A program made the position numbers and the translations under genes. From JALHST01 sp963798435 (GTDB taxonomy: Bacteria; Bacteroidota; Bacteroidia; Flavobacteriales; Flavobacteriaceae), in NCBI GenBank assembly GCA_963798435.1, contig CAWCTF010000002.1, positions 310,001-374,000 on the forward strand: a DNA stretch of 64,000 nt. The letters run 5' to 3'. The notes under the pieces are model-generated. The model worked only from the letters and a program-made list of their open reading frames with translations, had not been told where the DNA came from and did no database searches. Each line of letters opens with the position of its first letter. Position 1 is the first letter of the stretch. Shown in pieces: positions 27,418-34,466 of this stretch.

Positions 27418-28167
27418 TTGGAACAGCCCATTAGAATTCTTATCGTTGAGGACAATGTCATAATTGCCGATGATATGCAGTCTATGCTTGAGGAAATTGG
27501 TTATGAAATCGTCGACAATGTAATTGTATACGAACAAGCCGAGGAAGTATTAAAGAATCATGAGGTTGATCTTGTTTTAATCGACATCATTCTTGCCTCC
27601 GATAAGACGGGGATTGACTTAGGGAAACACATTCGCGAAAATTATGACATCCCCTTTATTTTTGTGACCTCCAACTCCGATCGCGCCACCGTAGAAAATG
27701 CAAAAACGGTCAAGCCGAACGGATATTTAGTGAAGCCCTTTGAACAGCAGGATCTTTATACCTCCATTGAAATAGCCTTATCTAATTTTATTTATTCCGA
27801 AGGAAAACAGCCTTCAAACTCAAGTGAATTAGACCTTCCCATGTCGAATAGCGTTTTGAAGGATTCAATCTTCGTCAAAAAGCAGCATCTTTATTATCGT
27901 ATCCAATTCGAGGACATTCAATTCATTAAAGCAGATAATGTATACCTGGAGGTAAATACGGTCGACAAGAAATTCTTAGTACGATCCCCATTGAAAGACT
28001 ACCTTGAAAAATTACCTAAGAACAAATTTTACAGGGCCCATAAATCATATATCGTAAATGTTGATCACATTGACGCCATTAATTCAAAGGATATCATGAT
28101 TAATAATAATTTGATACCAATCTCGAAGGAATTTAAGGAGTTTATCATTTCCGCAATGAATTCCTGA
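27418..28167 (+). CDS. LytTR-family response regulator
   Basis: The 249-residue product has a receiver domain (about 5-122) with acidic residues ED at 11-12, the phosphoacceptor Asp near 56 (LVLIDIIL) and the switch lysine in YLVKPFE. A linker leads to a LytTR DNA-binding domain (about 150-249), with KKQHLYYRIQFEDIQFIKADN and the family motif FYRAHKSYIVNVDHI. The start is a TTG at 27418. A later ATG would remove the first strand. LytTR proteins bind direct repeats spaced about 21 bp, which is what follows the gene. Its partner is probably the kinase at 28978. Confidence 0.95.
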   Translation: MEQPIRILIVEDNVIIADDMQSMLEEIGYEIVDNVIVYEQAEEVLKNHEVDLVLIDIILASDKTGIDLGKHIRENYDIPFIFVTSNSDRATVENAKTVKPNGYLVKPFEQQDLYTSIEIALSNFIYSEGKQPSNSSELDLPMSNSVLKDSIFVKKQHLYYRIQFEDIQFIKADNVYLEVNTVDKKFLVRSPLKDYLEKLPKNKFYRAHKSYIVNVDHIDAINSKDIMINNNLIPISKEFKEFIISAMNS

Positions 28168-28193
28168 TAGGTGATCTTGATACATTATAATAT

Positions 28194-28221
28194 AAAAGGC
28201 ACCTTTGAGTGCCTTTTTTTT
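28194..28221 (+). terminator. Terminator of the LytTR regulator gene
   Basis: AAAAGGCAC (28194-28202) pairs with GTGCCTTTT (28209-28217) and runs into further Ts. It isolates the regulator from the small-RNA region downstream. Confidence 0.85.
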
Positions 28222-28243
28222 GTTCGCAATCAAAAGATGTACG

Positions 28244-28310
28244 TTACACAACAACCACTCCCGATTACACAACAATATTTTTTTCTACCTAACGATTGAA
28301 CCTATATTTG
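28244..28310 (+). promoter_or_regulatory. LytTR-type operator and promoter, unit 1
   Basis: Two identical boxes, TTACACAACAA at 28244-28254 and 28265-28275, repeat with a period of exactly 21 bp. After 27 nt comes TATATTTG (28303-28310), an exact -7 element. There is no TTG at the expected -33 position, which fits an activator-dependent promoter. The predicted start is near 28317. The boxes share only the AAC (reverse GTT) core with known LytTR half-sites, so the binding protein is inferred from spacing and position. Confidence 0.6.
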
Positions 28311-28316
28311 CCTTGT

Positions 28317-28414
28317 GATACTTCATCAGAAGGTATCCAAAAGCGTTTAAAATTTTTCATTTTCATATAGTGTTCTCGTAAAAGAGTCCTGTCGTACATG
28401 ATAGGGCTCTTTTT
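28317..28414 (+). ncRNA. Candidate small RNA 1
   Basis: A transcript of about 98 nt is predicted between the unit 1 promoter and an intrinsic terminator. It would open with a hairpin, GATAC-TTC-ATCA-GAA-G-GTATC (28317-28337, one bulged G), starting at the predicted first base. A middle segment of about 40 nt rich in A and T looks unpaired, and the RNA closes with the terminator stem at 28381. No open frame of useful length lies inside. The function and targets are unknown. Confidence 0.5.
28381..28414 (+). terminator. Terminator of candidate small RNA 1
   Basis: AAAGAGTCCT (28381-28390) pairs with AGGGCTCTTT (28403-28412), ten pairs with one G-U, followed by TT. The loop is 12 nt. Confidence 0.75.
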
Positions 28415-28569
28415 AGTTCGTGCGCACACAGCAGTAATTTTGGTTCGGTTCGTTCTTATCTTCAAAATAGAACAGTAGGGATGACACCTTAAACAAACCT
28501 TTTTCATCACGCATTCGGGCTTTTTTAAATGGTTCCGTTGCGGGTCGGCAAATGGCTATAAGAAAATCC

Positions 28570-28601
28570 ATGAAATGCACTAAAAATCGGATGAAATGCA
28601 C
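28570..28601. repeat. 21-bp-period direct repeat, second type
   Basis: ATGAAATGCAC occurs at 28570-28580 and again at 28591-28601, a period of exactly 21 bp, 20 nt upstream of operator unit 2. The reverse complement contains CATTTCA, reminiscent of ComE-type LytTR boxes. I find no exact -7 element at a fixed distance on either strand, so its role is open. Confidence 0.5.
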
Positions 28602-28621
28602 GAGAATTGCATGGGCATCGA

Positions 28622-28688
28622 TTTCACAACAAAAATTGGCTATTACACAACAAAGTTCGGCAAGTAGTGAATGTATGCCCTACTTTTG
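28622..28688 (+). promoter_or_regulatory. LytTR-type operator and promoter, unit 2
   Basis: TTTCACAACAA (28622-28632) and TTACACAACAA (28643-28653) repeat with a 21-bp period, as in unit 1. Again exactly 27 nt separate the second box from a perfect -7 element, TACTTTTG (28681-28688). The -33 TTG is again missing. Confidence 0.6.
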
Positions 28689-28694
28689 AATTGT

Positions 28695-28771
28695 CTATAT
28701 GACACCCCAAATCTTATCATTAACATGAGTCGTTTATTGTAAAGCTGTGTAATTCCTGCACAGCTTTTTTT
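28695..28771 (+). ncRNA. Candidate small RNA 2
   Basis: A transcript of about 77 nt is predicted from the unit 2 promoter to the terminator at 28741. Its 5' half includes an unpaired C-rich stretch (ACACCCCAAATC, about 28702-28713), a plausible pairing region. The only frame inside is a 5-codon ATG-to-TAA (28725-28742), too short to argue for a peptide. Its sequence is not obviously related to small RNA 1. Confidence 0.48.
28741..28771 (+). terminator. Terminator of candidate small RNA 2
   Basis: AAAGCTGTG (28741-28749) pairs perfectly with CACAGCTTT (28759-28767) across a 9-nt loop and continues into Ts. Confidence 0.85.
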
Positions 28772-28891
28772 AAACCTCCTAAGCTTCACGGCAACTACTT
28801 GCTATTGTTTTTGCTGCCAGCCATTGCAGGAGCGAAACATATTGTATAAAAGTATGGCCATAGGCCCACATCATTTGATATAGTAGGCCCG

Positions 28892-28957
28892 TTACACCAA
28901 GCATTGGTTTGGTTTACAACAAAAATTTAGCAAAACCGTTTGATAATGGTAATTTTG
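28892..28957 (+). promoter_or_regulatory. LytTR-type operator and promoter, unit 3 (kinase gene)
   Basis: TTACAACAA at 28914-28922 ends in the same ACAACAA core as units 1 and 2. It lies exactly 27 nt before TAATTTTG (28950-28957), a perfect -7 element. The upstream partner TTACACCAA (28892-28900) is weaker and spaced 22 bp. The predicted start is near 28964, giving a 14-nt leader to the kinase ATG. Confidence 0.5.
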
Positions 28958-28977
28958 GTTTTGTGTGATCGTATACT

Positions 28978-30945
28978 ATGAAAAAATTGCTTGGCAAAAT
29001 TATCGGACTCCTACTGGTCTATTTCTTAGTCGGATTTTCTGCAAGGGCACAGGATACCATCGTGCCCAGTGAAAATTCCTTTAAGCAATTTCAGAATATA
29101 GCGACCCCCTTAGAACGGTTTCAACTCTTTTTTGAAACACCCAATCGATATAGCCTAAATTCTGCTTATGATTGGCTTGATACGGTAAATATCTATCTCA
29201 ATACAGCTGAAAAAACCAGGGATACACTCTCGATTACCCAATACAAGTTAATACAGGCCCAGATTTATTATGATTTGGGGAATTATGATCGAAGTCTGTC
29301 CATTGCCAAGGAAATCTATAAAAATATCGAAGACCTGGATCTTGATACCAAGACCATCCTGTTAGATTTAATGGATATCAATTATGCCCAATTAGGATTT
29401 TACACAGAACAGATTGAAATTCGAAAGGAGAAAAAAGTACTGGGTATAACCACCAATGTGGTCTTCTATGACATTTACTCCAATTTGGGGCTGCATCGAA
29501 AAGCAATGGAGGATTATTTTGAAAGTGTCAAGAAAACCATTGACGAGAAAGACTATTTTGCCCAGGCTGAATTCTATAACAATGTTGGTACCTATCTTCG
29601 TTTAGACAAGTCAATCCCAACCGCCCTCACAAATTATAAAAAGGCGAAAGGTTTTATAGACGTGTATCTTAGTGATGTCACCAAAGTTAAAACTGAGGGG
29701 GACCTGCATGAAGCCAACTTTCTAAATAGTAGTATTCAGGGTAATATTGGTAAGTGCCATCTGCAATTGGAGCATTATGAAGAAGGCATACCTTTTTTGG
29801 AAGAAAGCGTAAAAGGCATGGCCGAATCGAATAGAGGGGCCTTTTCTTCCGAAATTATCGAGAATCGATTGGCCTTGGCCGAATGCTTCCTGCAATTAGG
29901 CGACTTGAAAAAGGCCACTGATTATTTGAGTGATAATATACAACCCAAAATGACGGCCAATCTCATCAAGAAAAACAGGCTGCTCTCGATTTATTACGAT
30001 ATGTTGGGAGACTACAAGAATGCTTCATTGTATCTCAAGAAAAACATCCGTATTAATGATTCGTTGAGCAATAATGAATCTGAATTGAGAAAACAACAGT
30101 TGGCGACCGTAATGGCTGAGGAAAAGGCCAATACTCGCTCAATAATGGATGCCCAAAAGCTTACGCTTGAAAAACAGCGAAATGAAATGATCGCCAAAGA
30201 TGAAAAAATCAGTTTGGTATTCATTTCCTTGATTTTTACACTTTTAGGTTTTGCAGGCTTGGTCTACGCCTATTTGAAGAGTATTAAAAACCAGCGATTG
30301 ATCGCTGAACAAAAACATATAATTGAAAAGGCATTGGTAGAAAAAGACTCCTTGCTCAAGGAAATTCACCATAGGGTCAAGAACAATCTCCAAATGGTAT
30401 CAAGTTTGTTAAGTCTACAAACTAAGAACACGCGAAGCAAGGCAGCTATCGAGGCCCTAGAGGAAGGAAAGAGTCGCGTGAAGGCCATGGCATTGATCCA
30501 TCAAAAATTATATCAGAACGACGACCTTTCGGTTATTGAAATGCAAGGCTACATAGAAAGCCTGATCAATAGCGTACAATCGGTCTATAAAAAAGGAGGC
30601 CATAATATCAATATTACCATAGACGCCGAAGGCATCGAGCTCGATATCGACCGTGCAATTCCGTTTGGCCTTATCTTGAATGAGTTGGTATCAAACTCCT
30701 TTAAATATGCATTTCCGGTTGATGATGAAAATGGAAAAATCTATATCCATTTGCGAAAAATCGGAGAAAAGGAAGGCTTTTTTGAATATACCGATAATGG
30801 TGTAGGCCTGCCCGATGATACCGATGAACGCGCCAATTCGTCCATGGGCATCCGCCTCATGAACCGTTTGGCGAACCAACTGCAGACCAAACTAAATATT
30901 GACAGGACCTCTGAAGGGGTACGATTTTGGTTCAATTTTGCCTAA
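28978..30945 (+). CDS. TPR-containing sensor histidine kinase, HisKA_2 type
   Basis: The 655-residue product has a signal peptide (about 1-24) and a periplasmic region of TPR-like helices (about 60-380). A coiled coil, one membrane helix (about 413-435, ISLIFTLLGFAGLVYAYL) and a kinase module follow. The HisKA_2 motif LLKEIHHRVKNNLQMVSSLL places the phosphoacceptor at His464/465. The ATPase has NELVSNSFKYAF, DNGVGLP and SSMGIRLMNRLANQL. This layout usually pairs with LytTR or atypical regulators in Bacteroidota. The LytTR regulator gene lies 810 bp upstream, and the gap holds the shared operators. Confidence 0.95.
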   Translation: MKKLLGKIIGLLLVYFLVGFSARAQDTIVPSENSFKQFQNIATPLERFQLFFETPNRYSLNSAYDWLDTVNIYLNTAEKTRDTLSITQYKLIQAQIYYDLGNYDRSLSIAKEIYKNIEDLDLDTKTILLDLMDINYAQLGFYTEQIEIRKEKKVLGITTNVVFYDIYSNLGLHRKAMEDYFESVKKTIDEKDYFAQAEFYNNVGTYLRLDKSIPTALTNYKKAKGFIDVYLSDVTKVKTEGDLHEANFLNSSIQGNIGKCHLQLEHYEEGIPFLEESVKGMAESNRGAFSSEIIENRLALAECFLQLGDLKKATDYLSDNIQPKMTANLIKKNRLLSIYYDMLGDYKNASLYLKKNIRINDSLSNNESELRKQQLATVMAEEKANTRSIMDAQKLTLEKQRNEMIAKDEKISLVFISLIFTLLGFAGLVYAYLKSIKNQRLIAEQKHIIEKALVEKDSLLKEIHHRVKNNLQMVSSLLSLQTKNTRSKAAIEALEEGKSRVKAMALIHQKLYQNDDLSVIEMQGYIESLINSVQSVYKKGGHNINITIDAEGIELDIDRAIPFGLILNELVSNSFKYAFPVDDENGKIYIHLRKIGEKEGFFEYTDNGVGLPDDTDERANSSMGIRLMNRLANQLQTKLNIDRTSEGVRFWFNFA

Positions 30946-30969
30946 ATTTGAAGTATAAAGACTTCAAGT

Positions 30970-31650
30970 ATGAAAATCACGTTTCTTGGCCATGCTTCCC
31001 TGCTAATCGAGACCGCCCACAATTTGTTATTGGTAGATCCTTTTATTTCGGGAAACCCGATGGCTTCCGATAAAATCAATATCAAGGAAATCAAGCCCGA
31101 TTATATTCTGGTGACACATGCACACCAGGATCATACGCTTGATGTGGAGGAAATCGGCAAACCACATGGTAGTACGGTCATTAGCAATTTTGAAATTACA
31201 ACGTATTTCGAAAAAAAAGGAATGAAGGCACATCCAATGAACCTTGGGGGTTCTTGGAAATTTCCGTTTGGGACCTTAAAATATGTAAATGCCATACATA
31301 CGTCTTCATTTGAGGATGGTTCGTACGGTGGACAGCCAGGGGGTTTTATCCTTACTTCGGAAAATAAGCAGGTATATATTGCCGGGGATACTGCCTTGAC
31401 CATGGACATGAAACTGATTCCACAAACCACCAAATTAGACCTGGCCATTTTACCTATAGGAGACAACTTTACAATGGGTTTGGAAGATGCGATTACGGCG
31501 TCTGATTTTGTGGAGTGCAATACCATCCTTGGATATCACTTTGATACTTTTGGCTATATAAAAATCGACCACGAAAGGGCCTTGAAAATGTTCGATTTGG
31601 CTGGTAAAAAATTGCATCTCCTAAAAATAGGGGAGGCGCTTACTATCTAA
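30970..31650 (+). CDS. UPF0173-type metal-dependent hydrolase (beta-lactamase fold)
   Basis: The 226-residue cytosolic product matches UPF0173 in length and motifs. It begins KITFLGHASLLIE, then the metal-binding THAHQDH (about 50-56), IAGDTALT with the bridging Asp, and a late His in ILGYHFDTF. Members are hydrolases with unknown natural substrate. TAAATTTG at 30943-30950 overlaps the kinase stop and may give it its own promoter. Its end overlaps the convergent SDR gene by 8 nt. Confidence 0.9.
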   Translation: MKITFLGHASLLIETAHNLLLVDPFISGNPMASDKINIKEIKPDYILVTHAHQDHTLDVEEIGKPHGSTVISNFEITTYFEKKGMKAHPMNLGGSWKFPFGTLKYVNAIHTSSFEDGSYGGQPGGFILTSENKQVYIAGDTALTMDMKLIPQTTKLDLAILPIGDNFTMGLEDAITASDFVECNTILGYHFDTFGYIKIDHERALKMFDLAGKKLHLLKIGEALTI

Positions 31651-32437
31651 CGGTACTTCTTAAAACCAATCGGTGCAACAACTTGGGAAAAAACCGCTTT
31701 AGATAGACCCCCATGATTTCCTTTCTGCCAATATAGACCTCGAACCGGCGGTGTTCGATCGCCCGTATTATTTTTTGGGCACACACTGTTGTTGGTAGTC
31801 CGTTTTGGGTCGCTTGATCATCCACCCCTTGTGCGCTGCCAGCTGCCGTTAATGCATTCCGTGCCACATTGGTCTGAATAAAGCCAGGGCAGATCAAGGT
31901 AACGCCGATGTCGTCCTTTTCATGTTCCATACGTAGTACATCAAAAAAGCCGTGAAGCGCATGTTTGGCGGCGCAGTACCCAGATCTATAGGGCGATCCA
32001 AATTTGCCCATTAGGCTCGTTACCGTAACAAAATGACCCTTTTTTTCGGCGATAAAATGAGGGAGCACTAATTTGGTGAGCGCCACCGTACCCAAATAAT
32101 TTACGTGCATTAATTTTTCATAGATCGCTATTTCGGTATCGAAAATAAGGGATCGTTGACTAAGGCCGGCATTGTTTATGAGCATATCGATGCCATTGAA
32201 CGCCTTAATGGCGATTGCGACGTGTTTCGGCAAAACCTCTAATTGCGCTAAATCAAGTGGTACGACCGCCACTTTTTCAGGAAATTCACAGTTGCTCTTG
32301 ACCGTAAGTAGGTCTTTTTCTTTTCGTGACGATATAATAAGATTACACCCTTTTGAATTTAATGCATGGGCCAGGGCTTCCCCAATCCCAGAGGAAGCTC
32401 CTGTAATCCATATTGTTTTACCGTTTATCTTGGTCAT
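31643..32437 (-). CDS. Short-chain dehydrogenase/reductase
   Basis: The 264-residue product is a classical SDR: TGASSGIG cofactor motif at about 11-18, NNAG, catalytic YCAAK, and the ICPGFIQT segment. The C-terminal tail (about 235-264) is basic and hydrophobic, like members that associate with membranes (DHRS7-type). The substrate is unknown. I chose the ATG at 32437, since the longer frame to 32710 runs through the divergent menC gene and is not SDR-like. Stops of this gene and the UPF0173 gene overlap tail to tail. Confidence 0.92.
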   Translation of the reverse strand: MTKINGKTIWITGASSGIGEALAHALNSKGCNLIISSRKEKDLLTVKSNCEFPEKVAVVPLDLAQLEVLPKHVAIAIKAFNGIDMLINNAGLSQRSLIFDTEIAIYEKLMHVNYLGTVALTKLVLPHFIAEKKGHFVTVTSLMGKFGSPYRSGYCAAKHALHGFFDVLRMEHEKDDIGVTLICPGFIQTNVARNALTAAGSAQGVDDQATQNGLPTTVCAQKIIRAIEHRRFEVYIGRKEIMGVYLKRFFPKLLHRLVLRSTVR

Positions 32438-32441
32438 CAAG

Positions 32442-32474
32442 TTTGTTTTAAGACGTAAAATATAGCTAAATTTG
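32442..32474 (+). promoter_or_regulatory. Predicted menC promoter
   Basis: TTTG at 32442-32445 and TAAATTTG at 32467-32474 are 21 nt apart, an exact match to the Bacteroidota promoter pattern. The menC ATG at 32485 begins 10 nt after the -7 element, so the leader would be only a few bases. Confidence 0.6.
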
Positions 32475-32484
32475 ATGGCATCGG

Positions 32485-33537
32485 ATGAAGGCTTGCTATA
32501 AAAAATATATCCTCGATTTTCAACGTCCCGCAGGTACTTCCCGAGGGGTGCTTGACCATAAGGAAACCTGGCTGCTGGTTTTGAGGGAGCATGGTAAGTA
32601 CGGTGTTGGGGAGTGTGGTTTGTTTCGAGGCCTGAGTGCCGATGACGTATCAAATTATGAGGACCAACTGAAATGGGTATGCAACCATATCCATCTTGGT
32701 AAGGAAGCACTTTGGGACGCCCTGCGACCCTATCCTAGTATACAGTTCGGAATCGAACAGGCCTTCATGTCGCTAGCCTCAAAAGAACCCTATCTATTAT
32801 TTCAATCCGATTTCACCGAAAAACAATCTCCTATAGCCATAAACGGACTCATATGGATGGGTGATGAGGGGTATATGCGCGAACAAGTCGCACAGAAATT
32901 GGCCGAGGGATTCAACTGCATCAAGATGAAAATAGGCGCGACCGATTTTAAAAAGGAAGTTTCTATCCTAGGCACTATTCGGAAGAAGTACACAAAGGAT
33001 GAAATCGCATTGCGGGTAGATGCCAATGGTGCCTTCAGCCCGCCTGAAGCGCTCGAAAAATTGATTGCCTTAAGCGAATATGACCTGCATTCGATAGAAC
33101 AGCCCATAAAACAAGGAAATTGGATGGAAATGAAGCGACTATGCACCATGTCTCCCATACCCATTGCCTTGGATGAGGAGCTCATTGGCATATTTGATCA
33201 GCGTGAAAAAGAGAAATTACTCGATAAGATACAGCCGCAATTTATTATCTTAAAACCGAGTTTGATCGGCGGCTTTAAAGGGAGTGCTGAATGGATATCC
33301 TTGGCGGAGTCAAAGGATATCGGGTGGTGGGTAACTAGTGCCCTCGAAAGTAATATCGGCCTGAATGCGATTGCGCAATGGACCTATACCTTAAATAACA
33401 AGTTGCCACAAGGACTGGGCACCGGGAATCTTTTTACGAATAACTTTGGGAGTCCGCTGACCGTAGAAAACGGGAATTTAAAATATAGCAAAAGTAAAAA
33501 TTGGGAAACCAACATAATCGATACAATATGTACATAG
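32485..33537 (+). CDS. menC: o-succinylbenzoate synthase
   Basis: The 350-residue enolase-superfamily product dehydrates SHCHC to o-succinylbenzoate. The capping domain occupies about 1-110. The barrel has the catalytic lysines in CIKMKIG, metal ligands in LRVDANGAF, IEQPIKQGNW and IALDEELIG, and the second lysine in IILKPSLIGGF. N-succinylamino-acid racemase is the usual look-alike, but menE lies downstream in the same unit. It overlaps the CPBP gene by 10 nt. Confidence 0.94.
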   Translation: MKACYKKYILDFQRPAGTSRGVLDHKETWLLVLREHGKYGVGECGLFRGLSADDVSNYEDQLKWVCNHIHLGKEALWDALRPYPSIQFGIEQAFMSLASKEPYLLFQSDFTEKQSPIAINGLIWMGDEGYMREQVAQKLAEGFNCIKMKIGATDFKKEVSILGTIRKKYTKDEIALRVDANGAFSPPEALEKLIALSEYDLHSIEQPIKQGNWMEMKRLCTMSPIPIALDEELIGIFDQREKEKLLDKIQPQFIILKPSLIGGFKGSAEWISLAESKDIGWWVTSALESNIGLNAIAQWTYTLNNKLPQGLGTGNLFTNNFGSPLTVENGNLKYSKSKNWETNIIDTICT

Positions 33538-34466
33538 AACAAGGATATAAGGGTGAACTGGGCATTTGGAAATATTTTTTGATTCCTATGGGATTTATCG
33601 GCCTGATGGTTGTCAACTATGCCTTGATTAAATTACTGAATCTGAACGTAGAGGCTATTATGCAATCGGAAATTTCAAGAAAAGGCGCGAACCGTTTTTT
33701 GTTTGAAATGTTGGTACCCTTCGCAATCGGTCTCGGGGTGCTTTTTTTATGGGTCAAATATATTCACTATCAAAGTCTTACCTCACTCACTACTTCAAGG
33801 AAACGCATCGATTGGAAACGCATCTTTTTTTCCTTCGGGCTTTGGGCAATAATTGGGATCCTTATTACTGCGGTTGACATGTATTTTTCACCACAGGACT
33901 ACGTTTTTAATTTTAAGTTAGAACCATTTATCTACCTCTTTGTGATTGCCGTACCGTTAATCCCTATTCAAACCAGTTTTGAGGAGTATCTTTTTCGTGG
34001 CTATATGATGCAGGGCATTGGCATCATGGCCAAAAATCGTTGGATCCCCTTGGTAATTACCTCGGTACTCTTCGGATTGATGCATTTGGGGAATCCGGAG
34101 GTTGAACAACTGGGCTATGGTATCATGGTCTACTATATTGGCACTGGTTTTTTTCTGGGTATTTTGACACTAATGGATGAGGGTCTTGAACTTGCCTTAG
34201 GATTTCATGCCGCCAATAATCTTATCACAGCGCTTTTGATTACCTCCGATGGCACGGCATTTCAGGTTGATGCGCTATTTAAGAGCGTTGCTGAACCCAC
34301 TTTGGGCTTTGATATGCTTGTTCCGCTTTTCGTATTGTATCCGATATTGATCCTCATTTTTGCCCGAAAATACAAATGGACTGATTGGCGGAATCGATTG
34401 TCCGGAAAAGTCTTGAACAAGGAGGACTTTTATGCTGAAAATGCAAAAATAAATTATGCCGATTGA
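33528..34466 (+). CDS. CPBP-family intramembrane protease
   Basis: The 312-residue product has about eight membrane segments and the three CPBP (Abi/CAAX-like) motifs: EEYLFRGY with the glutamate pair, FGLMHLGNP and GFHAANNL. Its substrate is unknown; relatives act in protein processing or immunity. The start at 33528 overlaps menC by 10 nt and its end overlaps menE by 11 nt. It is therefore embedded in the menC-menE unit, a recurring arrangement in flavobacteria. Confidence 0.9.
   Translation: MYIEQGYKGELGIWKYFLIPMGFIGLMVVNYALIKLLNLNVEAIMQSEISRKGANRFLFEMLVPFAIGLGVLFLWVKYIHYQSLTSLTTSRKRIDWKRIFFSFGLWAIIGILITAVDMYFSPQDYVFNFKLEPFIYLFVIAVPLIPIQTSFEEYLFRGYMMQGIGIMAKNRWIPLVITSVLFGLMHLGNPEVEQLGYGIMVYYIGTGFFLGILTLMDEGLELALGFHAANNLITALLITSDGTAFQVDALFKSVAEPTLGFDMLVPLFVLYPILILIFARKYKWTDWRNRLSGKVLNKEDFYAENAKINYAD

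Noticed and set aside
28413..28601. Minus-strand open frame of 62 codons in the small-RNA region
   Set aside because: No promoter-like element or family is recognisable, and it runs across the ATGAAATGCAC repeats. The other short frames in this gap are equally unsupported.
28244..28653. Repeated TTACACAACAA boxes as a CRISPR array
   Set aside because: The units are 11 nt with no regular spacers of 30 nt or more and no cas genes; they occur in pairs tied to promoters.
30943..30950. TAAATTTG as a firm promoter for the UPF0173 gene
   Set aside because: It is an exact -7 match but overlaps the kinase stop codon and has no -33 partner, so I mention it only in the gene entry.
31643..32710. Extended 355-codon version of the SDR gene
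   Set aside because: The extra N-terminus overlaps the divergent menC gene and lacks any SDR character; the ATG at 32437 gives a normal SDR.
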